DNA of 64,000 bases from Streptomyces tirandamycinicus. Its GTDB lineage: Bacteria > Actinomycetota > Actinomycetes > Streptomycetales > Streptomycetaceae. The translations under genes were made by a program, and so were the position numbers. Each line of letters starts with the position of its first letter. Position 1 is the first letter of the stretch. The notes beneath the pieces are model-generated. The model was not told where the DNA came from. It saw only the letters and a list, made by a program, of their open reading frames with translations, and did no database searches. The stretch covers positions 3,102,501-3,166,500 of the forward strand of contig NZ_CP029188.1 of the NCBI RefSeq assembly GCF_003097515.1, written 5' to 3'. Shown one piece after another: positions 27,772 to 36,159 of the stretch.

Positions 27772-28749
27772 ATGGGCAATGTGAGATCACAGGGCGCTCG
27801 GGTCTCCCGTCCGGTCAGGGCCGTGCCCGGACTGGACCGGACGAGGGGCCGCGGACGCAGCAGAGGCAATCGGTCCCGGCTCCTCGGGGCCCTGGCGGTC
27901 GCCGCGGGTACCGCGGCCGCCACGACGGGCTTCGCGCCGGCGGCTCCCGCCCTGACGGCGCCGGCCCCCGATCTGGAGGTCACCAAGTCGGCGTCGGCGA
28001 CGAGGGTCGCCCTCGGGGACACCCTCACCTTCACCATCAAGGCGACCAACAACGGCGAGCGGGACCTCCCCGACGTGCGCTTCACCGACGATCTCGGTGG
28101 CACCCTCGACGACGCCGTCTACGACCGCAACGCCCGGGCCACCCGCGGCCGGGTCGCGTACGACGAACCCGTGCTCTCGTACACGGGTGCCATCCCGGCC
28201 GGCATGTCGGCGACCGTCACGTACTCGGTCACCGTCGGCGGCGAGGACGGCGGCGACGGCGGTGACGGCCGGCTCGGCGGCGGCCTGGAGGTCCAGTCCC
28301 CGCGGTCCAACTGCGCGGCCGGCACCCGGGACGCCCGGTGCACGGCGGCGCCGGTGGCCGAGGAGGTCGGGGAGCTCGGAGCCCCCCGGACCGGCTTCGG
28401 CGACGAGGAGAGCCACGACCACAGCCTCGAACAGGGGCATGAGGACGGCCAGGACGAACCGGCCGCGGACGACGCCGACGGGACGGACGGCGACGGGACG
28501 GACGGCGACGGGACGGACGGCGGCGAGGAGGCACCGGGCGTTCCGCCCGCCCCCGGCGGCCCCGGCAGCCCGGCGGGCACCGGGCACGCCGGTGCCCCGG
28601 GCCACGACGGCGAGGAGAGGGTCGTCGGCCAGATCGCCGCGGCGGGCCACGACAGCGAGCGCCTCTGGCTGCTGGGTGGAGTGGCCCTGGCGCTCTCGGC
28701 CGCCGGCGCGATCGCACTCGCGGCGACGCGCGACCGGGGGAACCAATGA
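27772..28749 (+). CDS. Secreted or surface DUF11-like protein with C-terminal membrane anchor
   Basis: The 325-aa product starts MGNVRSQGARVSRPVRAVPG, an Arg-rich head before a hydrophobic signal (LLGALAVAAGTAAATTGFAP) ending near ALTAPAP. Residues about 65-155 form a DUF11-like beta domain (LEVTKSASATRVALGDTLTF, NNGERDLPDVRFTDDL). The middle is an acidic Gly/Asp linker with GDGTDGDGTDGG repeats. The end is a hydrophobic helix plus basic tail (LWLLGGVALALSAAGAIALA, then RDRGNQ). No LPXTG motif is seen, so anchoring is by the helix. Probably a wall-spanning protein; role unknown. Confidence 0.82.
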   Translation: MGNVRSQGARVSRPVRAVPGLDRTRGRGRSRGNRSRLLGALAVAAGTAAATTGFAPAAPALTAPAPDLEVTKSASATRVALGDTLTFTIKATNNGERDLPDVRFTDDLGGTLDDAVYDRNARATRGRVAYDEPVLSYTGAIPAGMSATVTYSVTVGGEDGGDGGDGRLGGGLEVQSPRSNCAAGTRDARCTAAPVAEEVGELGAPRTGFGDEESHDHSLEQGHEDGQDEPAADDADGTDGDGTDGDGTDGGEEAPGVPPAPGGPGSPAGTGHAGAPGHDGEERVVGQIAAAGHDSERLWLLGGVALALSAAGAIALAATRDRGNQ

Positions 28750-28760
28750 CCAGGTGAGCG

Positions 28761-28933
28761 CACGGCCGGTCCCGGGAGCGGTCCGGGGACGGCACCCGCC
28801 GGTCCCGGGCGGGCACACGTCAGGCAGGGTTCCGGGGCCGGCACTCCGACCGTCCCGGGCCCCCACCGGATGGCCCGGGACACGCACGGCCGGGTCCCGG
28901 GAGCGGTCCGGGGACGGCATCCGCCGGTCCCGG
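28761..28933. repeat. Two near-identical 49-bp direct repeats
   Basis: CACGGCCGGTCCCGGGAGCG begins a 49-bp copy at 28761; a second copy at 28885-28933 differs by one inserted G and one C/T change. About 75 bp of GC-rich sequence separates them. No gene is supported between 28,750 and 29,227. Confidence 0.85.
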
Positions 28934-29018
28934 CCCGGTCCGGGACGACGGCCCCGCGGGCCGGTCCCCGGCGGCCGGTCTCCGGGCTTCGCGACTCGGG
29001 CGGGTCGGGGTCCGGCGT

Positions 29019-29170
29019 GCGGGGCTCGGGGCTTGGGGCTTGGGGCTTGGGGCTTGGGACGGCTGTCCGGATCTCCGGATGTCCGAAGATCCGAGATCCG
29101 GCAGTCCGGCAGTCCGGCAGTCCGGCAATCAGGCAATCAGGCAGTCGCGGACCGGCGGACCGGCGGTCTC
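29019..29170. repeat. Cluster of microsatellites before otsA
   Basis: Four GGGGCTT-type 7-mers (about 29,028-29,058), then four AGTCCGGC 8-mers (29,103-29,127), two AATCAGGC and two GACCGGCG copies follow one another directly upstream of otsA. The array overlaps the likely promoter region. Confidence 0.85.
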
Positions 29171-29227
29171 CGGCCACGGTCTCCGGCCGTACGTTTGAGC
29201 GGTTCCAGGAAGGGCTAGGTTCGCGAC

Positions 29228-30733
29228 ATGGTCTCTGAGCACGAGCACGCCGCACGAGTTCTCGTCGCCTCCAACCGGGGCCCCGTCTCGTACGCCTTCC
29301 GGGAGGACGGCACCCTTGACGCCAGGCGCGGCGGCGGCGGGCTGGTGTCCGGGCTGTCGGCCATCGGCCCCGAGGCGGACGCCCTGTGGGTGTGCTCCGC
29401 ACTCGGTGACGGCGACCGCGAGGCGGTGCGGCGCGGGATCGGCGAACCGGGCGTGCGGATGCTGGACATCGACGCCGCCGTGCACGCCGACGCGTACAAC
29501 GGCATCGCGAACTCGGTGCTGTGGTTCGTCCACCACATGCTGTACCAGACACCCCTGGAGCCCGTCTTCGACGCCGAGTTCCGCCGCCAGTGGGTCGCGT
29601 ACGAGGCGTACAACCAGGCGTTCGCGCAGACCCTCGCCGAGGCGGCGGCCCCGGCCGCGGCCGTGCTGGTGCAGGACTACCACCTCGCCCTCGTCCCGGG
29701 CATGCTCCGGGACCTGCGGCCCGATCTGCGCATCGGCCACTTCTCGCACACGCCGTGGGCCCCGCCCGAGTACTTCCGGATGCTCCCGGACGACATCGCC
29801 GAGCAGCTGCTGCTCGGGATGCTCGGCGCCAACCGGCTGGGCTTCCTGACCCGGCGCTGGCTCGACGCCTTCCAGAGCTGCTGCCGCCGGGTGCTGACCG
29901 ACCACGATGTGGACCCGCACTGGCCGAAGGACGGACCGCCCAGCCTTGAGTACCGGCTGCGGGGGCACCGCAGGCGGCGGACCGAACTGGGGGTGCACGG
30001 TCTCGGCGCCGACGCGGACTTCCTGCGGGAGCGCTCGCGGCGGACGGACGTGGACGAGCGGATGGCCGCGCTGCGCGAGCAGATCGGCGGCGACGAACGC
30101 GGGCCGGGCCGCCGGAAGACGATCGTGCGGGTGGACCGCACCGAGCTGTCGAAGAACATCGTCCGCGGACTCCTCGCGTACCGCACCCTGCTGGACGAGC
30201 ACTCGGAGTGGCGCGAGCGGGTCGTGCACATCGCCTTCGCCTATCCCTCGCGCCAGGACCTCGCCGTCTACCGCGAGTACACGGCCGAGGTCTCACGGGT
30301 CGCGGAGGAGATCAACGCCCGGTACGGCACGCCCGGCTGGACCCCGGTGCTCCTGCACGTCAAGGACGACTTCGCCCGCTCCCTGGCGGCGTACCGGATG
30401 GCGGACGTGGCCCTCGTGAACCCCATCCGGGACGGGATGAACCTCGTCGCCAAGGAGATCCCGGTCGTCTCCGAGGCCGGCTGCGCGCTGGTGCTGTCGC
30501 GCGAGGCGGGGGCGTACGCGGAACTCGGCGACGACGCGCTGGTGGTGAACCCGTACGACGTGACCGGCACGGCCGACGCCCTCCACCAGGCGCTGTCCAT
30601 GCCGGACGCCGAGCGGTCGGAGCGCAGCAAGCGCCTGGCCGCGGCGGCGACCGCGCTGCCGCCGCAGCAGTGGTTCCTGGACCAGCTGCACGCGCTGGAG
30701 GCACTGGACGAGGGGGTCACGGAGGCGGGCTGA
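29228..30733 (+). CDS. otsA: Alpha,alpha-trehalose-phosphate synthase
   Basis: The 501-aa product is a GT20 enzyme: RVLVASNRGPVSYAF at the start, GGGGLVSGLS (donor loop), WFVHHMLYQTP, VQDYHLALVPGMLRDL, GHFSHTPWAPPEYF, VDRTELSKNIVRGLLAY and NPIRDGMNLVAKE. It makes trehalose-6-phosphate from an NDP-glucose and glucose-6-phosphate. The gene is convergent with otsB rather than in an operon with it. Upstream DNA is microsatellite-rich. Confidence 0.95.
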   Translation: MVSEHEHAARVLVASNRGPVSYAFREDGTLDARRGGGGLVSGLSAIGPEADALWVCSALGDGDREAVRRGIGEPGVRMLDIDAAVHADAYNGIANSVLWFVHHMLYQTPLEPVFDAEFRRQWVAYEAYNQAFAQTLAEAAAPAAAVLVQDYHLALVPGMLRDLRPDLRIGHFSHTPWAPPEYFRMLPDDIAEQLLLGMLGANRLGFLTRRWLDAFQSCCRRVLTDHDVDPHWPKDGPPSLEYRLRGHRRRRTELGVHGLGADADFLRERSRRTDVDERMAALREQIGGDERGPGRRKTIVRVDRTELSKNIVRGLLAYRTLLDEHSEWRERVVHIAFAYPSRQDLAVYREYTAEVSRVAEEINARYGTPGWTPVLLHVKDDFARSLAAYRMADVALVNPIRDGMNLVAKEIPVVSEAGCALVLSREAGAYAELGDDALVVNPYDVTGTADALHQALSMPDAERSERSKRLAAAATALPPQQWFLDQLHALEALDEGVTEAG

Positions 30734-30744
30734 CCGCCCCGGAC

Positions 30745-30850
30745 CCGGGTGGGCCCCGGGCTCTTGTGGGCCCCGGACCCGGGTGGGCCCCGGGCTCCTG
30801 TGAGCCCTGGCCTCGTATGGGCCTCGCACTCGTGTGGGCCCCGGCGGCGC
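30745..30850. repeat. Tandem CTCGTGTGGGCCCCGG-type repeats
   Basis: About six degenerate copies of a unit near 16-18 bp (GGGTGGGCCCCGGGCTC and variants) follow otsA. Nothing else is recognised up to the otsB stop at 30,999. Confidence 0.75.
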
Positions 30851-30998
30851 GGCGGGCGCCACGCCCGCGCGGGCATCTGATCGGCGCCATGACCGCGACC
30901 GGCGGTGAACGCGGCCAGCCGCGAACGGGAGCATTCCCGATCGCCGCCTCCGCCGCGGCCTTCCGCGTTCCCGCGTTCGCGACCAGTCGCGAAAGCCC

Positions 30999-31850
30999 CT
31001 AGGCGCGGCCCTCGATGCGGTCCGCGAGGGCGGAGAGGAACGCCACGACGGCAGCGGGGCCGGGCAGCGGGAGGTCGGCGCGCTCGGCGAGTTCGGGAAC
31101 CTCGCCGCCGCTGCAGAGGAGCAGTCCGGGCACCCCGTCGGAGCGGAGCTTCTCCACGGCGGCGAAGGCGGCCAGATCACCGAGGTCGTCGCCCGCGTAG
31201 ACGACCGCGGTGGCGTTCACCTCGCGGACGTACTCGGCGAGCGCGATGCCCTTGTCGACGCCCGGCGGACGTACCTCGAGAACGAGACGGCCCGGCTCGA
31301 CGATCAGCCCGTGACGCGCGGCCAGATCGGCGATCGGTTCACGCAGCGTCTCGAAAGCGGACTGCGGGTCCTCGGCGCGGCGGGTGTGCACGGCGACCGC
31401 GCGGCCCTTCTCCTCGACCCAGGTGCCCCGCCATACGCCCATCGAGTCGAGAAGGCCGGGCAGCTCGGCCCGTACCGCGGCGACGCCCGGGTGCTCGGGC
31501 TGGGCCTGGACGTTGCCGCTGACGGCGTCCCACCGCTCGGCGCCGTAGTGCCCCAGGACGACGAGGTGCTCCAGCCCCTCGACCCCGGCGAACCCGCCGT
31601 ACCGGACGGCGACGCCGGCCGGCCTGCCGGTCACCACGACGACGGACCGCACCTGCGGCGCGAGCCGGGCCAGCGCGGGAACCGTCGCGGGATGCGCCCT
31701 CGCCTGCTCGGGGTCCGGGACGATCTCCGCCAATGTCCCGTCGAAGTCCAGCGCGACCACACTTCCGGCCGGCCGTTCGAGAACCGCGGCGAGCCCCTCA
31801 CGGCCGGCGGCGGTGGTCGGTTCCGGCAGTGCGTGCGAGTAGCTGCCCAT
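30999..31850 (-). CDS. otsB: Trehalose-6-phosphate phosphatase
   Basis: The 283-aa product has the HAD motif I VALDFDGTLAEIVPDP (about 33-48, nucleophile Asp), motif II VVVVTGRPAG, and motif III/IV VDKGIALAEY with YAGDDLGDLAAF. It removes phosphate from trehalose-6-phosphate to give trehalose. It faces otsA across a repeat array, so the two steps are expressed from separate promoters. The N-terminal 25 residues are a short non-conserved extension. Confidence 0.93.
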   Translation of the reverse strand: MGSYSHALPEPTTAAGREGLAAVLERPAGSVVALDFDGTLAEIVPDPEQARAHPATVPALARLAPQVRSVVVVTGRPAGVAVRYGGFAGVEGLEHLVVLGHYGAERWDAVSGNVQAQPEHPGVAAVRAELPGLLDSMGVWRGTWVEEKGRAVAVHTRRAEDPQSAFETLREPIADLAARHGLIVEPGRLVLEVRPPGVDKGIALAEYVREVNATAVVYAGDDLGDLAAFAAVEKLRSDGVPGLLLCSGGEVPELAERADLPLPGPAAVVAFLSALADRIEGRA

Positions 31851-31911
31851 GTGCCGACCCTATCGACGCGGGCCCCGCTCAGCTACGGCGCGCGGCGATC
31901 TCCCCGGCGCG

Positions 31912-32178
31912 TCACCGGAGCGACCGCTGCGTTTCCCGGACGCGCCGCAGACGGTTCACCGTCACCGGGTCGTGGGCGAGCGCGTGCGGGTCGTCCAGGA
32001 GGGCGTTGAGGAGTTGGTAGTAGCGGGTGGGGGAGATGCCGAGTTCCTCGCGTATCGCCCGCTCCTTGGCGCCGGGCCCGGACCACGACGCCCGCTCGAA
32101 GGCGAGCACGGCGCGGTCCCGCCCGGAGAGGTCGTCGGCACCGTCGCGGTGGTCGCGGTGGTCGCGGTCGTCGGTCAT
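31912..32178 (-). CDS. DUF3263 helix-turn-helix-like protein
   Basis: The 88-aa product from ATG 32178 starts with a repeated Asp/Arg/His head (MTDDRDHRDHRDGADD) and has the DUF3263 body: LSGRDRAVLAFERASWSGPG, AKERAIREELGISPTRYYQL, LNALLDDPHALAHDPVTVNR, ending RRVRETQRSLR. The pattern suggests a small DNA-binding regulator. The tandem GACCGCGACCAC-type codons in the head look slippage-prone. It reads in the same direction as otsB, 61 bp upstream of it. Confidence 0.85.
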   Translation of the reverse strand: MTDDRDHRDHRDGADDLSGRDRAVLAFERASWSGPGAKERAIREELGISPTRYYQLLNALLDDPHALAHDPVTVNRLRRVRETQRSLR

Positions 32179-32475
32179 ATCAGCAACATAACCGTCCCCC
32201 CGGACAGCGCGGCGCCGTCCGGCGAACGGATGAATCCGGCCAAGTCCCTCCACGCCGGGCGCACGCCCGCGCACCCGGCCGAGCCGGACGGCCGCGCCCC
32301 CGCGCCCGCCCGACCGACCGGTGCCGTGCGGATGCCCGGCGGACGCCCACCGGAGACCGTCCGGACCGCAACCCGCCCCGCCCCGCCATACCGGTCCGCA
32401 CCACACCGAACCAGACCGAACCAGCCCGCGGGCAGTCCCCACGAGGCCGCACTCGCCACGCCGCACTACTCAGCG

Positions 32476-33753
32476 CTACTCAGCGGCCGCTTCGCTCTCC
32501 GCCCGCGCCGCGTCGCTGGCGATCCGTTTCAGCACCGCCGCCGGGTCGCCCTGCGGCGCGACCGCCTCGCCGATGTTCCGCTTCACGCTCGCGCTGACCT
32601 TCGCCCAGGACATCTCACCGGACGGGTAGAGCTCGGACGTCGGCAGCGCCTCGAGGAACTTCCACAGCCGCCTGTGCTTGCCGTCGGCCGCCATCGCCTC
32701 GCTCGCGCTCACCGTCACGGGGAGGATGTCGTAGCGGCCGGAGAACTCCAGGACGTTCTCGTCGCGGTAGGCGAAGTCGAGGAAGCGGCCGATCTCCTTG
32801 CGGTGGCCGTTCTGCCGGAACGCCATCATCCAGTCGGCCACGCCCATCGAGGCCCGGGCCCTGCCGTCCACGCCGGGCATCGGGACCATCCCGACCTTGA
32901 TGCCCCTCTGCTCGGCCTGCCGCATCAGCGTGGGGTGGCCGCTGAGCATGCCGACCTCGCCGCGTGTGAACGCCTCGAAGGCCTGGGCGCGGTCCAGCTT
33001 CCCGGGCTCGACGGGTCCGGTGAGCCCGGGGGTGACGAGGTTGTCCCTCAGCCAGGTGAACGTGCTGACGTTCGACTCGGAATCGATCGCGTAGAAGCCG
33101 CCGTTGCGGTCGCGGTAGCCGCCGCCCCCGCTCAGCATCCAGATCATCGCCTCGGCCTGGGACTCCTCCGAGCCGAGCGGCAGGGCGAAGGGGTACGTCA
33201 CCCCGCGGGCCTTCAGCCGCTCCGCCGCGGCGCGGAGCTGCGACCAGTTCTCCGGCGCCCCGACGCCGGCGTCGGCGAACAGGTCCTCGTTGAAGAACAG
33301 CAGCCTGGTGCTGGCGGCGAACGGCAGACCGTACTGCACCTGTTCGGTCTGGCCGGCCTCACTGAGTTCGGGCAGGAAGTTGGCCTGGGTGGGGATGGTG
33401 ACGAGTTCGTCGACGCGGTACAGCCTGCCCTGGTCCGCGTAGTCGGCGTACGCGCCGATCTGGGCGATGTCCGGGGCGTTGCCGTCGGCCACCATCTCGG
33501 CGACCTCCCGGTCGACGTCCTTCCAGGAGTGGACCCGGACGTCGACCGTGATTCCGGCGTTGCCCGCCTCGAACCGGTCCGCGAGCTCGTCCCAGTACTT
33601 CTGCGAGGAGTTCTCCGCGCCGTTCCCGTAGTCGGCGGCGACCAGCCGAAGGGTCACCTCGTCCGCCTCCCCGGCGCCGCCGCACCCCGCCAGGGCGATC
33701 GTCGTACCGAGTGCGGCCACCGCCGCCACCAGAGAGATGTAGCGCCGCTGCAC
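32476..33753 (-). CDS. Extracellular solute-binding lipoprotein (ABC sugar uptake)
   Basis: The 425-aa product has a lipoprotein signal (MQRRYISLVAAVAALGTTIA then LAGC) and the family 1 binding-protein pattern: WDELADRFEAGNAGITVDVR, GNAPDIAQIGAYADYADQGR, YGLPFAASTRLLFFNEDLFA, and FTRGEVGMLSGHPTLMRQAE. It should capture an oligosaccharide outside the membrane. No permease genes follow, so it must work with a transporter encoded elsewhere. A DasR-type site 40 bp upstream and the divergent nagK-nagA operon suggest an amino-sugar ligand such as a GlcNAc derivative; this is inference. Confidence 0.88.
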   Translation of the reverse strand: MQRRYISLVAAVAALGTTIALAGCGGAGEADEVTLRLVAADYGNGAENSSQKYWDELADRFEAGNAGITVDVRVHSWKDVDREVAEMVADGNAPDIAQIGAYADYADQGRLYRVDELVTIPTQANFLPELSEAGQTEQVQYGLPFAASTRLLFFNEDLFADAGVGAPENWSQLRAAAERLKARGVTYPFALPLGSEESQAEAMIWMLSGGGGYRDRNGGFYAIDSESNVSTFTWLRDNLVTPGLTGPVEPGKLDRAQAFEAFTRGEVGMLSGHPTLMRQAEQRGIKVGMVPMPGVDGRARASMGVADWMMAFRQNGHRKEIGRFLDFAYRDENVLEFSGRYDILPVTVSASEAMAADGKHRRLWKFLEALPTSELYPSGEMSWAKVSASVKRNIGEAVAPQGDPAAVLKRIASDAARAESEAAAE

Positions 33754-33792
33754 GCCCTGTCCCCCACCTCGTCGCTCTTGATCCTTACGGCT

Positions 33793-33808
33793 AGAGGTCT
33801 ACACCACT
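33793..33808. promoter_or_regulatory. DasR-type site before the binding-protein gene
   Basis: AGAGGTCTACACCACT agrees with 13 of 16 bases of the remembered dre consensus ACTGGTCTAGACCACT. It lies about 40 bp upstream of the lipoprotein start. Confidence 0.7.
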
Positions 33809-33910
33809 TGGCAGGCAATTGCGAAACGAACCGGTCACCGCCGTGCGGCGACCCGCGATCACCCGCGACCGCCCGCGACTGCCCGCCGGCCGACCCCCGA
33901 CCGCCCGAGT

Positions 33911-33926
33911 AGTGGACTAGACCTTT
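33911..33926. promoter_or_regulatory. DasR-type site before nagK-nagA
   Basis: AGTGGACTAGACCTTT (reverse AAAGGTCTAGTCCACT) agrees with 13 of 16 consensus bases and lies 27 bp upstream of the nagK start. Its core equals that at cutC (4072-4087). Confidence 0.75.
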
Positions 33927-33952
33927 TCGGGTCCGGCGGCGAGACTGTACGC

Positions 33953-34903
33953 GTGAGACACGTCATCGCCCTCGATGTGGGCGGCACCGGGATGAAGGCC
34001 GCCCTCGTCGGGGCGGACGGCACTCTGCTGCACGAATCCCGCCGGGCGACCGGCAGGGAGCACGGGCCGGAGGCCGTCGTCGAGGCCATCCTCGGCTTCG
34101 CCGCCGAACTGCGCGCCCACGGCGAGGAGCGCTACGGGCAGAGCGCCGCGGCGGCCGGCGTCGCGGTGCCCGGCATCGTCGACACCGCGAACGGCGTCGC
34201 CGTCTACGCGGCCAACCTCGGCTGGCGCGACGTCCCGCTGCGCGCGCTGCTCGGCGAACGGCTCGGCGGGGTGCCGGTCGCCCTCGGCCACGACGTCCGC
34301 ACGGGCGGGCTCGCGGAGGGCCGCATCGGGGCGGGCCGCGGCACGGACCGGTTCCTGTTCGTCCCGCTCGGCACGGGCATCGCCGGGGCCATCGGCATCG
34401 GCGGCACGATCGAGGAGGGCGCACACGGCTGCGCCGGCGAGATCGGCCATGTCGTCGTCCGGCCCGGCGGCCCGGAGTGCGGCTGCGGCCGGCGTGGCTG
34501 CCTGGAGACCCTCGCGTCCGCGTCCGCCGTCTCCCGCGCCTGGGCGGCCGCCAGCGGCGACCCGGAGGCGGACGCCGCCGACTGCGCCAAGGCCGTCGCC
34601 TCCGGGGACGAGACCGCCGCACGCGTCTGGCGGGAAGCCGTCGACGCCCTCGCCGACGGGCTGGTGACCGCGCTCACCCTGCTGGACCCCCGCAGGCTGA
34701 TCATCGGCGGCGGCCTCGCGGAGGCGGGGGAAACCCTGTTCGCACCGCTGCGGGCCGCGGTGCGGGCACGCGTCACCTTCCAGACGCCGCCCTCGATCGT
34801 CCCGGCGGCCCTCGGGGACGCCGCCGGCTGCCTCGGCGCCGGGCTCCTCGCCTGGGACCTGCTCGCCACATCCGACACACTCACCACGGAGGTAACCGGC
34901 TGA
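33953..34903 (+). CDS. nagK: ROK-family N-acetylglucosamine kinase
   Basis: The 316-aa product starts with GTG 33953 (VRHVIALDVGGTGMKAALVG). It has the ROK ATP-binding pattern, the sugar-binding GHDVRTGGLAEGRIGAGRG, LFVPLGTGIAGAI, the zinc motif CGCGRRGCLE after GCAGEIGHVVVRPGG, and IIGGGLAEAG. It phosphorylates GlcNAc (or a close sugar) at C6. The stop overlaps the nagA start (TGATG), so the two are translationally coupled. DasR control is indicated by the upstream site. Confidence 0.9.
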   Translation: MRHVIALDVGGTGMKAALVGADGTLLHESRRATGREHGPEAVVEAILGFAAELRAHGEERYGQSAAAAGVAVPGIVDTANGVAVYAANLGWRDVPLRALLGERLGGVPVALGHDVRTGGLAEGRIGAGRGTDRFLFVPLGTGIAGAIGIGGTIEEGAHGCAGEIGHVVVRPGGPECGCGRRGCLETLASASAVSRAWAAASGDPEADAADCAKAVASGDETAARVWREAVDALADGLVTALTLLDPRRLIIGGGLAEAGETLFAPLRAAVRARVTFQTPPSIVPAALGDAAGCLGAGLLAWDLLATSDTLTTEVTG

Positions 34904-36039
34904 TGGCCGACCGGATGGTTCTCACAGGCGCCCGGGTGGTGCTGCCCACCGGGGTCGTCGAGAACGGGCGGGTGACCGTCGAGGGGACCCGGATCGGCGG
35001 GCACGCCCCCTCCGACGCACCCTCCGTCGACCTGTCCGGCCACTGGCTGGTCCCCGGCTTCGTGGACATGCACAACCACGGCGGCGGAGGGGCCTCGTTC
35101 ACCTCCGGGTCGGCCGAGGACGTGCTCACCGGCGTGCGCACCCACCACGAGCACGGCACGACCACGATGGTCGCCTCCACCGTGACCGGCGACATGGACT
35201 TCCTCACCCACCGCGCCGGGTTCCTCTCCGAACTGGTGGAGCAGGGCGATCTGGCCGGCATCCACTTCGAGGGCCCCTTCATCTCGCCCTGCCGCAAGGG
35301 CGCGCACAGCGGGGAACTGCTGCGCGACCCCGACCCGGCGGAGGTGCGCAAGCTGCTCGACGCCTCCCGCGGCACCGCGCGGATGGTCACCCTCGCCACC
35401 GAACTGCCCGGCGGCATCGAGTCCGTACGGCTGCTCGCCGAGCACGGCGTGATCGCCGCGATCGGCCACACGAACGCCACCTACGAGCAGACCGTCGAGG
35501 CGATCGACGCGGGCGCCACGGTCGCCACGCACCTCTTCAACGCCATGCCCGCCCTCGGCCACCGGGCCCCCGGGCCGATCGCCGCGCTGCTGGAGGACGA
35601 GCGGGTCACCGTCGAACTGATCAACGACGGTACGCATCTGCACCCGGCCGCCCTGGAGCTGGCCTTCCACCGCGCGGGCGCGGCCCGGGTCGCGTTCATC
35701 ACGGACGCGATGGACGCGGCGGGCTTCGGCGACGGCGTCTACCACCTGGGGCCACTGGCGGTCGAGGTCAGGGAGGGCGTCGCCCGGCTCGTGGAGGGCG
35801 GCTCGATCGCCGGCTCCACGCTCACCCTGGACACCGCGTTCCGCCGGGCCGCGACCGTCGACGCGCTGCCCGTCGAGGACATCGTCCGGGCGATCTCCAC
35901 GAACCCGGCCCGGTTGCTGGGCCTCCACGACAGGGTGGGCTCGATCGAGGCCGGCAAGGACGCCGATCTCGTCGTGCTCGACGCCGACTTCACGCTGAGG
36001 GGTGTGATGCGCAAGGGCGCGTGGGTCGTCGAGCCGTAG
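34903..36039 (+). CDS. nagA: N-acetylglucosamine-6-phosphate deacetylase
   Basis: The 378-aa product from ATG 34903 (GGAGG at 34888-34892) has the amidohydrolase features of NagA: LVPGFVDMHNHGGGG (metal His pair at about 57 and 59), HFEGPFISPCRKGAH (Glu), IGHTNATYEQT, THLFNAMPALGHRAPG, LINDGTHLHP and ITDAMDAAG with the catalytic Asp. It converts GlcNAc-6P to GlcN-6P, the molecule that releases DasR from DNA, so the operon controls its own induction. MurQ, encoded at 11 kb, supplies the same substrate. Confidence 0.96.
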   Translation: MADRMVLTGARVVLPTGVVENGRVTVEGTRIGGHAPSDAPSVDLSGHWLVPGFVDMHNHGGGGASFTSGSAEDVLTGVRTHHEHGTTTMVASTVTGDMDFLTHRAGFLSELVEQGDLAGIHFEGPFISPCRKGAHSGELLRDPDPAEVRKLLDASRGTARMVTLATELPGGIESVRLLAEHGVIAAIGHTNATYEQTVEAIDAGATVATHLFNAMPALGHRAPGPIAALLEDERVTVELINDGTHLHPAALELAFHRAGAARVAFITDAMDAAGFGDGVYHLGPLAVEVREGVARLVEGGSIAGSTLTLDTAFRRAATVDALPVEDIVRAISTNPARLLGLHDRVGSIEAGKDADLVVLDADFTLRGVMRKGAWVVEP

Positions 36040-36065
36040 CGCGGCGGTAGCGCGGCGAGCCGGGT

Positions 36066-36095
36066 CGGTTGGCCTACGGGGGGCTGGGCCAACCG
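36066..36095 (+). terminator. Terminator after nagA
   Basis: CGGTTGGCC (36066-36074) pairs with GGCCAACCG (36087-36095), followed by CCCGGTTCTTT. Confidence 0.75.
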
Positions 36096-36159
36096 CCCGG
36101 TTCTTTGGCATGATCAGGACCCGTCCGGCTAGGCGAACGCGAGCTCAGGGGGTGTCACG

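Noticed and set aside
29019..29170. CRISPR-like array before otsA
   Set aside because: Units are 7-8 bp, head to tail with no spacers; these are microsatellites. No CRISPR array or cas gene is seen anywhere in the window.
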